Positions 28,576-36,357 of a stretch of 64,000 bases of DNA are shown here, piece after piece. Origin of the DNA: an uncultured Bacteroidales bacterium (GTDB taxonomy: Bacteria > Bacteroidota > Bacteroidia > Bacteroidales > UBA932). The number at the start of each line of letters is the position of its first letter. Positions within the stretch are counted from its first letter, which is position 1. The position numbers and the translations under genes are program-made. The stretch is taken from NCBI GenBank assembly GCA_900318355.1, contig ONKE01000056.1:1-64000 (forward strand). Direction: 5' to 3'. Below the pieces are notes generated by a model that made no database searches, was not told the DNA's origin, and saw only the letters and a program-made list of their open reading frames with translations.

Positions 28576-29595
28576 ATGAGAAAGACCATTTTGCTACTTG
28601 TTACGGCCATGCTGGCGTTTTCGTGTGCAACGGCGCCGTCCATTCCCCAGATTATTTTCGATACGGACCAGGGAAACGACGTCGATGACGTGCTGGCGCT
28701 GGATGTCCTCAACAAATATGTAGATGAGGGAAAGGTTGACCTCCTGGCCATCCTGCTCAACAAGGAGGGCAGGGGACCGGTGTCGTTCGTTGATCTCATG
28801 CAGACGTTCTACGGCCATCCTGAGGTGCCGATCGGAAAGATTTCAGACGGCAGGTTCGATCCTAACGACAAGTCGGTCAACTATGCCCAGTACGTCGCGG
28901 ACCTCAAGGACGAGTCGGGAGCGCCTCTTTTCGCCCGTTCCGTAGAGGATCCCGATGCTCTTGAGGAATCCTATCTCCTTTACAGGAAGGTGCTTGCGGG
29001 CGCGAAGGACAAATCCGTTACGATCGTCTCCGTGGGATTTTTCACCAACCTCAAGAGGCTGTATGACTCCCCGGGCGACGCCATATCGCCGCTTTCCGGG
29101 CGCGAGCTGGTGTCGAAGAAAGTGAAGGAGCTTGTCGTCGTGGCCGGCGTATTCAGCAATCCCGAGCTGCACGAATATAACGTCTATGTCGACATTCCTT
29201 CGGCGAAGACAATCCTTGAGGAGTGGCCGACCCCGGTCGTCGTGTCTCCGTGGGAACTGGGTATCAACGTCCAGTATCCCGGCGCCAATATCGATACCGA
29301 CCTGTCATGGGCTGGGCGGCATCCTCTCGCCGAGGCGTACAAGTGCTATCTCCCTATGCCCTATGACCGTCCGATGTGGGACGACACCGCCGTCGTGTTC
29401 GCCGCCGGTGAGACTGACTGGTTTACGGTGTCGCCGTATGGCAGCATCGAGGTGACTGACGAAGGCTCGACGTTGTTCCATGAAGACCCGTCCGGAACGC
29501 GTCGCTACCTTTCCGTGACGCCGGAACAGGCCGCCGCGCTGCGGGATTACCTGGTGGCGAAGATCGCCGCCAAACCTGCCTGCTACAGCGAATGA
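28576..29595 (+). CDS. Nucleoside-hydrolase-like (IunH family) lipoprotein
   Basis: The family hydrolyses N-ribosides using a calcium site formed by an N-terminal aspartate cluster. Starting at the ATG at 28576 gives 339 residues with lipobox AFSC (Cys17) and then IIFDTDQGNDVDDVLAL at residues 26-42, the cluster in its DxDxGNDxDD variant. SVGFFTNL and the LVVVAGVF strand also match the family. An in-frame ATG at 28501 lies inside the preceding gene and gives no signal peptide, so it was rejected. Most nucleoside hydrolases are cytosolic, and a lipoprotein form inside a PUL is less usual. It may act on nucleosides, or on another ribosyl or furanosyl linkage. The RpiB-like isomerase follows after 51 bases. 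Confidence 0.8.
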   Translation: MRKTILLLVTAMLAFSCATAPSIPQIIFDTDQGNDVDDVLALDVLNKYVDEGKVDLLAILLNKEGRGPVSFVDLMQTFYGHPEVPIGKISDGRFDPNDKSVNYAQYVADLKDESGAPLFARSVEDPDALEESYLLYRKVLAGAKDKSVTIVSVGFFTNLKRLYDSPGDAISPLSGRELVSKKVKELVVVAGVFSNPELHEYNVYVDIPSAKTILEEWPTPVVVSPWELGINVQYPGANIDTDLSWAGRHPLAEAYKCYLPMPYDRPMWDDTAVVFAAGETDWFTVSPYGSIEVTDEGSTLFHEDPSGTRRYLSVTPEQAAALRDYLVAKIAAKPACYSE

Positions 29596-29646
29596 AGGAT
29601 AATTTATCATGAACATATAATCACTTAATTAATTCACACAAAGATT

Positions 29647-30252
29647 ATGAAAACAGTTGCGAACAAAGAGATTCTGATGGCCGCCGATTTCGCCGGCTAT
29701 CCGTTGAAAGAAGCAATCAAGGAGTATCTGGAGAAGAAGGGATGGAAAGTGACCGACATCGGCGTCAAGGCTGATTCGGATCCGAACGACACCGAGCTGA
29801 TGTTCCACCGCATCGGTCTTCGCGTCGGCGCGATGATCACCGAAAAGGAATTCGAGCGCGCACTGATTTTCTGCGGCACGGGTATGGGTATCCATATCGC
29901 CGCCAGCAAGTGCCCGGGCGTCCATGCAGGAGTCGTCGAGAGCGTTCCTGCCGCCTTCCGCGCCATCACGGGCAACGGTGTCAATGTCTTGGCTATGGGT
30001 GCATTCTACGTAACACCCGAACTGGGCAAGCAGTGCGCCGACGCGTTCCTGTACAACGATTTCGGCAGTGGATGGGAATGGTGGCCTGATTTCGACAAGT
30101 TCCACCAGATCGCCATCGACGAGCTGAACGCCTTCAACTACGAGGAGTACAAGGCCAACGGCTTCAAGGTCAAACACCTCGGCGACTGCCACTGTGAGCT
30201 GTATGACCGTCCTGAAGGCTTCTCCAGCATTCCTCTGATGGTCAAACGTTAG
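29647..30252 (+). CDS. RpiB/LacAB-family sugar-phosphate isomerase with C-terminal extension
   Basis: A cytosolic aldose-ketose phosphate isomerase. MAADFAGYPLKEAIKEYL near the start, Cys76 in FCGTGMGIHIAASK and the conserved asparagine in GNGVNVLAMG match RpiB/LacB proteins. It is 201 residues, about 50 more than typical RpiB (about 150). The extra C-terminal part holds EWWPDFDKFHQIAIDELN and a Cys/His-containing LGDCHCELYD. It is the last plus-strand gene of PUL A and may process ribose 5-phosphate from the nucleoside-hydrolase step or another sugar phosphate. It converges on the PUL B regulator with an 11-base overlap of the coding ends. Confidence 0.85.
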   Translation: MKTVANKEILMAADFAGYPLKEAIKEYLEKKGWKVTDIGVKADSDPNDTELMFHRIGLRVGAMITEKEFERALIFCGTGMGIHIAASKCPGVHAGVVESVPAAFRAITGNGVNVLAMGAFYVTPELGKQCADAFLYNDFGSGWEWWPDFDKFHQIAIDELNAFNYEEYKANGFKVKHLGDCHCELYDRPEGFSSIPLMVKR

Positions 30253-33103
30253 GGGATTGCATCTGCTGATCCAAGGGCTGGTCCGTAAGACCGGCCCTTT
30301 TTTCGTCAGGGATTCCGCTCGCCTTCATGTCTTTCGGAGATATGCCGAAATGCTGTTTGAAGGCCTTGGAAAAATAAGAATAGGAGTTGAATCCGGTCTT
30401 GTCGGCGATTTCCGTAAGGGATAGATTTCCTTCCTGAATCAGTGTTGAAGCCATCTTGAACCGGTAATTGCGGATGAAATCTTTCGGAGGCATGCCGGCG
30501 AGGCTCTTGACCCTGTTGAAAAGGGCTGTCCGGCTGAAGCCCATTTCCGTAGCCAGGGTATCGACATTGAAGTCCGGATTGGCAATTTCACGCCGTACCA
30601 CCTCGTCGAGCTGCTGCAGGAAATGTCGGTCTCTTTCACTGAGGGCTGTCATGCTCCGTTTGATGATTTCCCCAAGTTCCTTCTCTTTTGCCTGCCGCGC
30701 CTGTTCTTCACGGGCCCGGTTTTTCTTGACTACCGTCAGCGTCATAATGAGGGAGCTGAGGAAAAGGAGCAGCAAGACGATGTATAGGGCAAGCGCGGGC
30801 GTTGACACCCATGGGGATTTCTTAATCCGGATTCCGAGCTCGGCCGGAGCTATTGACGTTTGACCGTCTTCACCGACGGCCCAGACACGGAAAGTATATT
30901 TTCCGCTTGGCAGGTTGGGGTAGCTGGCGCGCCGGTGTGTTCCGACGGACACGGGCTCCTTGTCCAGCCCTTCCAGCTGGTATCGATAGCTGAGGTTGTT
31001 GGACGAGAAATAATCAATTCCTGCGTAGTCGATAGTGATGGTCTTCTGCCTATGGTCCAGGACGACTTCCCGGGTGTGGTTGATGTCCCTGGTGAGAAGC
31101 CCTGATACATCTTGGGGTGTCAGGCTCTTGTTGAAGACTTTCAGGTCTTCGATGTTGATCCGTGGCGCATCCGTATTTGCCGGAATATCGGCTGGATGGA
31201 AATAGGTTACGCCATGGTTTCCGCCAAAGAACAGAACCCCGCCAGTCGAGATTCCGCCGGATTTCTCGTGATATTGCTCTCCGGGGAAAAGGCTGCGGAG
31301 ATTGAATGTGGTCACCCGCAGCCGGTCCTTGTCCGGGTCGATCCTGACGATTCCGCTGTGGGTGCTTGCCCACATGGTGCCGGTATTGTCTTCCTGGAAA
31401 CAGAGGACGTTATTGCTCGGAAGACCATCTCCTTCAGTCAGGCGGAAATAATTTCCGTCCGCCCCGATGCAGGCCATCCCATGGTAGTAAGACCCCAACC
31501 ACAGGTTACCTCGCCGGTCACGGGAGAGGGTGATGCAGTTCCTGGCGATTTCCGCATAGGGCTCCGGAAGGATCAGGGCAGTCGGAGCACCTTTTCCCGG
31601 CTCGAAGGTATATATGTGGTCTGAATAGACGGAAACGAGCATGGTCCCGTCCTTCTGGAAGATGAATTCCGGAACGTTGCCCGGAATCCGGCAGACCGCC
31701 TTGTCCGCCAGCGCACCGCTTTTTCCGACCTCGTAGAGCCCTGTCCACGTGCCGCACCAGACCGTTCCGTTTTCGGATTCCTTGATGGTACGGACATTTC
31801 TGAGCATTGTTTTCTTCTCAGGGACCAGGCGCTTTCCTTCCACGCGGCCCATCACCAGGCATGATTCAAAAGCTGCCCATATTTTCCCCTTGGAGTCTAT
31901 CAGGATGGCTTCCAAAAAATCTTTTCCGCTGGCAGGTGAATCGTTTACGGAGTTCCCATAGAGAAGATTGTCGGAAGAATAGTATGTGTAGCGTCCGTCT
32001 TTTTCATAGCGGAAGATTCCATCGTAGCGTGTCGAAATCCACATTGCACCGTCTTTCCCTGGCACAATCCGGGTGCAGAACTTATTTCGGACGGCATCGT
32101 TGAGCGTCTGGTCCGTACAGAAATAGTCGGACTGCTTCTTTGCGATGAAAAACCCTTTGTCGTAGGTGCCGATCCACACCATGCCGTTTTCGTCAATAAA
32201 GCAGCACTGCGCCTGGGAGGAGCGTTTCGGATTGTAACAGGACGGCTTGTTGTGCTCAAGGCGTTGCGAAAGGATGTTGTAGAGATAGACACCCTGTGTC
32301 GATGTGCCGACAAGAACCTTCATGGGCTCCACCTCGCGGAGGAAATTGATGCCTGTGTGGCTGACGGCCTGTCGCAGCGTCTGAATCCCGGACGGTTCAA
32401 CGAAAGTCCGGGTGGTTGGATCGAAGAAGAGGAGACCGTCATCCGTACCCAGCCACCAATTCCGGTCCGGCGCCTGGAAGATGCACGTTACGGTCCTTTT
32501 TTGCGGAACGGGAATCATCTCCCAAACATCGGCATGTGTCCGTGTGCCGATTCCGCTTCCGTTTGTTCCCATCCAAAGTTTCCCGTGGTCGTCCTCCCAG
32601 TACACCTTGACATCGGTCCCGGGGCGTTGGATGGCGCTTTCACCCGATTCCGGATCATAACGAAGAGCCCCTACGGGGGTTGCCAGCCAAAGATAGCCTT
32701 CTGTATCCTGGTGGATGTCGTAGACGGAATAACCCTCCACGCATCGGATGAACCCTTCGTCTTCCGGATTATAGCGGCATAGGCCGCTGATGGTCCCGAC
32801 CCAGAGACGGTCCTGCTGCGATTCGTAGTGCAGCGTGAAGACGAAATCGCTGCTCAGGCTGGCCGGGTCGCCCGGCTCATTGTAGAAATGTTCGAATTCG
32901 TAGCCGTTATATTTGTTCAGGCCGCCGAGGGTACCGATCCAGATGTGACCGAAACGGTCCTGCGCAAAGGATGTCACATCCAGCAGGGACAGGTGTTCGG
33001 ACAGCCGTTCTTCGCGGGATGGCTGCATCGTTTCGGCCGCGAGTGATGCGGCACAGGAAAGGGACAGGAGCAGAAGAAATATGTATTTTTGAGCGGGATG
33101 CAT
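30242..33103 (-). CDS. Kinase-less propeller/AraC transmembrane regulator (PUL B)
   Basis: A 953-residue protein with the sensor of a hybrid two-component system but no histidine kinase or receiver. The start at 33103 gives a signal peptide (MHPAQKYIFLLLL); an ATG nine residues earlier is possible. Reg_prop propeller repeats (such as FGHIWIGTLGGLNKYNGYE) fill residues about 30-640 and a Y_Y_Y domain follows to about 755. A membrane helix (ALYIVLLLLFLSSLIMTLTV) lies near residue 775. A charged coil of about 40 residues links directly to an AraC domain (FNVDTLATEMGFSRTALFNR, then TEIADKTGFNSYSYFSKAFK). No H-box, ATPase or phospho-Asp segment occurs between. It probably controls transcription directly across the membrane. 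The last 22 residues overlap the rpiB terminator. Confidence 0.93.
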   Translation of the reverse strand: MHPAQKYIFLLLLSLSCAASLAAETMQPSREERLSEHLSLLDVTSFAQDRFGHIWIGTLGGLNKYNGYEFEHFYNEPGDPASLSSDFVFTLHYESQQDRLWVGTISGLCRYNPEDEGFIRCVEGYSVYDIHQDTEGYLWLATPVGALRYDPESGESAIQRPGTDVKVYWEDDHGKLWMGTNGSGIGTRTHADVWEMIPVPQKRTVTCIFQAPDRNWWLGTDDGLLFFDPTTRTFVEPSGIQTLRQAVSHTGINFLREVEPMKVLVGTSTQGVYLYNILSQRLEHNKPSCYNPKRSSQAQCCFIDENGMVWIGTYDKGFFIAKKQSDYFCTDQTLNDAVRNKFCTRIVPGKDGAMWISTRYDGIFRYEKDGRYTYYSSDNLLYGNSVNDSPASGKDFLEAILIDSKGKIWAAFESCLVMGRVEGKRLVPEKKTMLRNVRTIKESENGTVWCGTWTGLYEVGKSGALADKAVCRIPGNVPEFIFQKDGTMLVSVYSDHIYTFEPGKGAPTALILPEPYAEIARNCITLSRDRRGNLWLGSYYHGMACIGADGNYFRLTEGDGLPSNNVLCFQEDNTGTMWASTHSGIVRIDPDKDRLRVTTFNLRSLFPGEQYHEKSGGISTGGVLFFGGNHGVTYFHPADIPANTDAPRINIEDLKVFNKSLTPQDVSGLLTRDINHTREVVLDHRQKTITIDYAGIDYFSSNNLSYRYQLEGLDKEPVSVGTHRRASYPNLPSGKYTFRVWAVGEDGQTSIAPAELGIRIKKSPWVSTPALALYIVLLLLFLSSLIMTLTVVKKNRAREEQARQAKEKELGEIIKRSMTALSERDRHFLQQLDEVVRREIANPDFNVDTLATEMGFSRTALFNRVKSLAGMPPKDFIRNYRFKMASTLIQEGNLSLTEIADKTGFNSYSYFSKAFKQHFGISPKDMKASGIPDEKRAGLTDQPLDQQMQSPNV
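30273..30303 (+). terminator. Intrinsic terminator of PUL A, inside the convergent regulator gene
   Basis: AAGGGCTGGTC (30273-30283) pairs with GACCGGCCCTT (30289-30299) around CGTAA, and a run of T continues to 30303. It follows the rpiB-like stop by 20 bases and lies within the coding sequence of the minus-strand regulator. Confidence 0.8.
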
Positions 33104-33231
33104 GACTGAAAACGTAAATTTGTTCACCAAGATACAATTATTTTTTATCTCTGATTCCGGCCATTTTTAAAAATGTACGAAAGTGCATTTTTTAAAACAA
33201 TTTTTGCAAGTAGAGCCTCCGTTAAAAAAGA

Positions 33232-33239
33232 TATATTTG
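33232..33239 (+). promoter_or_regulatory. -7 box for PUL B
   Basis: TATATTTG matches TAnnTTTG exactly. A TTTG stands at 33203-33206, further upstream than usual for a -33 element (25-base spacer). An in-frame ATG at 33241 is only one base after the box and would precede or coincide with the transcription start, so the SusC start is placed at 33292. The divergent gap 33104-33291 otherwise holds only AT-rich sequence. Confidence 0.55.
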
Positions 33240-33291
33240 CATGAAACGATTTAATAGTAATCGACAATTAGCAACCTCAGAACTATTCTTT

Positions 33292-36200
33292 ATGAAAATC
33301 AGACTTATCCTATTCAGTTGCTTGCTGCTATGGCTTTGGAGCGTGCCGGGTTCCGCCCAGAACGCGGCCGTGAAAGTCATCGGAGCGGTACGCGATGGAC
33401 AGAACGAGCCCCTCCAGGGAGCAGTTATCCAGGTGAAGGATTCCCAGCACGGAACCATGTCGGATCGCAACGGGCAGTATTCGCTCGATGTCCCGGCCGG
33501 TGACGCGACGCTGGTGTTTTCCATGCTGGGTTATCAGACTGTCGAGGTCCGTCTCGAAGGCAGGACCCGGGTAGATGTTATCCTGCAGGAAGAGGTGAAT
33601 ACCCTGGAGGAAACCGTAGTCGTCGCTTATGGACAGCAAAAGAAAGAGAGTGTCGTTGCGGCCCTTTCGTCCATTTCGGCCGAGGGGCTTGTCCAGACGC
33701 CGACGTCCAATCTGGGCGTGGCGTTGGCCGGCCGTCTTCCGGGTCTGACCGTCCTGCAGCGAAGCGGTGTCCCGGGCGGAGAAAACCTTGAGTTTTACAT
33801 CCGTGGCCGGAGCACCATCAACGGCCAGGCCCCGCTTTGCCTGGTTGATGGCGTTGAGCGGGAATTTACCGCCCTCGACCCCCATGAGGTCGCCACGATT
33901 ACCGTCTTGAAAGATGCTTCCGCGACGGCTGTTTATGGCGTCCGTGGCGCTAACGGCGTCATCATCGTTACAACCCGCCGCGGCAAATCCGGCAAACCGG
34001 TCATCGACGCCACCGTCGAGCAGTCGTGGCAAAGTGCGACCAGGCTCCCGGACATGGTCAATGCCTACGACTATGCCGTGTTGCGCAACCAGGTCGAAAC
34101 ACAGAACGGACGCGTCCCGATTTACGACCAGGAAGCTCTCGAGCATTACCGGACCGGGGACATGCAGGCCCTCTATCCGACCCGTAACATGATCAAGGAT
34201 TTTATCCGGGAGGCGTCTCCGATGCAGCGTGTCAATGTCAATGTCAGCGGAGGTACCGAGAGGATCAAATATTTTACGACCGTCGGCTATCTTCATCAGG
34301 AAGGTCTGTTCAAGTCGGAACGCTTCGACGAGTACGATTACGATCCCACCTCAAAGGCCATGCGTGTCAATTTCCGCTCCAACCTGGATGTTGACATAAC
34401 CAAGCGGCTGCATATGGCTCTCAACGTCAGCGGATACATGCAGCGCAAGAACGACCCGGTCATAGTTCCGTTCAATGCCGGTTATCTCAACGATGTCCAG
34501 GGCTACTCGGTCGTCATCGCATCCATCTTTACCACCCCTAACAACTACCATAATGATATTACGCCCGACGGAGGAGTTCTGACCAATTCCCTCAAGGGCG
34601 GTAACATCAACAATGTCCCTTACGGTATGCTGAACCGTTCCGGCTTCCGCAATACGCAGACCAACCAGGTAACCGCCTCTCTGGGAGTGACGTATGATTT
34701 TGATTTCATTACTCCGGGCCTTTCCGCAAGGGTGATCGCTTCTTATGATGCGTTTTCGTCCAACCAGCAGGTCCGCCAGCGTACCTACCAGCTGTATGAG
34801 GCCTACGCCAATCCGGAATCGCCCGACGGTGTGTCTTATCAGCCTACCGGAACGAATGTTGACAGCGCCCTCTCCGACTCGCAGTATCAGGCGTTCAACA
34901 ACCTGTTCAACATCGATGCCTCAGTCAATTACGCCCGCACGTTCGGCAAACATGATGTGACCGGCATGCTGCTGTTCAACAGGTATCAAAGGGTTATCAA
35001 TATCGAACTGCCATACAATTATGTAGGATTTGTCGGCCGGGCGACCTACGCCTATGACCGCCGCCTTCTTGCGGAAATCAACTTCGGCTACAACGGGTCG
35101 GAACAGTTCGCCCCCGGTCACAAGATGGGTTTCTTCCCCTCGGTGTCCCTTGGTTGGGTCCTTTCCGAGGAGAAGTGGATGGCCCCTGTCAAGGACGCTC
35201 TTTCTTTCCTTAAAGTCCGTGCATCTTTCGGCCAGGTCGGCAACGACAACATGAACGGTTCCCGTTTTGCCTTCCTGACGCTCTGGAACGGCAGTTATGA
35301 GTCGCAGATCGGAAATGACCGGCTGACCTGGGAGAAGGCCAACAAGTACAATCTCGGCCTCGAGATCGGCCTGTTCAACATGTTCCGCATCGAGGCGGAC
35401 GCCTTCTACGAGCGCCGCAACAATATTCTCATCCCTGCTACGGGCTTGATTCCGACGGGAATGTTCGGAACCGGCGGTGTGGACGTCTCAGGCATGATTC
35501 CAAAGATTAATGCAGGCGTTATCGAAAATGCCGGTTTCGAGATCAGCACGACTTTCCAGAAACAGTTTACCCGTGACATGCGGCTGGATATCCGTCTCAA
35601 TACGGCCTTTAACCGCAATAAGGTGCTTGATACGCGGGAAGTGCTTCTGCCTGAGGATTATGCTTGCCGTCTGCGCAGCACCGGATACCGGCTTGGACAG
35701 CCCTTCGGCTATGAAGTGGCCGGCTTCTTCAACAGCGAGCAGGACATCGTGGACTGGTTCGACCAGTCCGGACTTGGTGCGCAGCCCAAAGTGGGCGACC
35801 TGAAGTACCGGGACGAGAACGGCGACGGAATCGTGGATGAAAAGGATGCGGTTCCCGTCGGCGATCCGGAAATCCCGGAATGGAACTTCGGCCTGGCCCT
35901 TAGTTTCCAGTGGAAAGGGATTGACTTCAGCATGATGTGGCAAGGCGTCGCAGGCCGAAGCAACTGGTTCGGCGGACAGTGGGTCTGGGAGAATTACAAC
36001 TTCAACCAGTGGCACAAAGAGGCGTGGAGCCAGGAAAGATATGACAGCGGTCAGCGAATCACCTATCCTCGCCTTGATACAAACAGCACGGCGAGCAAAA
36101 TCGCATCGGACTTCTGGTACGTTGACGGTGACTATTTCCGCCTGAAAAACATCGAGCTGGGCTACTCCCTCCCCAAGCGGTGGAGCAAGGCAATCAGGGC

Positions 36201-36345
36201 GGAGAACATCCGTTTCTACGTGAACGGACTCAATCTGCTGACCTTCGACAAATACCCGGTCAAATACAAGGATCCGGAGCAGAACAACGAACTCCTGTAT
36301 CCGGTCTTCAAGACTGTCAACATCGGGTTGAACATAACATTCTAA
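33292..36345 (+). CDS. SusC/RagA-type TonB-dependent outer-membrane transporter (PUL B)
   Basis: A paralogue of the PUL A transporter, 1017 residues from the ATG at 33292 (PUL A copy 1015), which gives a clean signal peptide MKIRLILFSCLLLWLWSV. It has the carboxypeptidase-regulatory-like domain (GAVRDGQNEPLQGAVIQVKD), EETVVVAYGQQKKESVVAA, a plug with FYIRGRSTINGQ and VYGVRGANGVIIVTTRRGK, and a barrel ending NIGLNITF. Long stretches are nearly the same as in PUL A, while several extracellular-loop segments differ, for example the TGQNIWETYN region against FGGQWVWENYN. That pattern fits duplication followed by change of ligand preference. SusD follows after 12 bases. Confidence 0.96.
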   Translation: MKIRLILFSCLLLWLWSVPGSAQNAAVKVIGAVRDGQNEPLQGAVIQVKDSQHGTMSDRNGQYSLDVPAGDATLVFSMLGYQTVEVRLEGRTRVDVILQEEVNTLEETVVVAYGQQKKESVVAALSSISAEGLVQTPTSNLGVALAGRLPGLTVLQRSGVPGGENLEFYIRGRSTINGQAPLCLVDGVEREFTALDPHEVATITVLKDASATAVYGVRGANGVIIVTTRRGKSGKPVIDATVEQSWQSATRLPDMVNAYDYAVLRNQVETQNGRVPIYDQEALEHYRTGDMQALYPTRNMIKDFIREASPMQRVNVNVSGGTERIKYFTTVGYLHQEGLFKSERFDEYDYDPTSKAMRVNFRSNLDVDITKRLHMALNVSGYMQRKNDPVIVPFNAGYLNDVQGYSVVIASIFTTPNNYHNDITPDGGVLTNSLKGGNINNVPYGMLNRSGFRNTQTNQVTASLGVTYDFDFITPGLSARVIASYDAFSSNQQVRQRTYQLYEAYANPESPDGVSYQPTGTNVDSALSDSQYQAFNNLFNIDASVNYARTFGKHDVTGMLLFNRYQRVINIELPYNYVGFVGRATYAYDRRLLAEINFGYNGSEQFAPGHKMGFFPSVSLGWVLSEEKWMAPVKDALSFLKVRASFGQVGNDNMNGSRFAFLTLWNGSYESQIGNDRLTWEKANKYNLGLEIGLFNMFRIEADAFYERRNNILIPATGLIPTGMFGTGGVDVSGMIPKINAGVIENAGFEISTTFQKQFTRDMRLDIRLNTAFNRNKVLDTREVLLPEDYACRLRSTGYRLGQPFGYEVAGFFNSEQDIVDWFDQSGLGAQPKVGDLKYRDENGDGIVDEKDAVPVGDPEIPEWNFGLALSFQWKGIDFSMMWQGVAGRSNWFGGQWVWENYNFNQWHKEAWSQERYDSGQRITYPRLDTNSTASKIASDFWYVDGDYFRLKNIELGYSLPKRWSKAIRAENIRFYVNGLNLLTFDKYPVKYKDPEQNNELLYPVFKTVNIGLNITF

Positions 36346-36357
36346 CAAGCGATGATC

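Noticed and set aside
33127..33134. TATCTTGG on the minus strand as a promoter for the PUL B regulator
   Set aside because: It differs from TAnnTTTG at a conserved T and no -33 partner is seen; too weak to list.
33241..33291. Alternative upstream start for the PUL B SusC gene
   Set aside because: It lies one base after a promoter box, gives a polar N-terminus before the signal peptide, and makes the protein 17 residues longer than expected from the PUL A copy.
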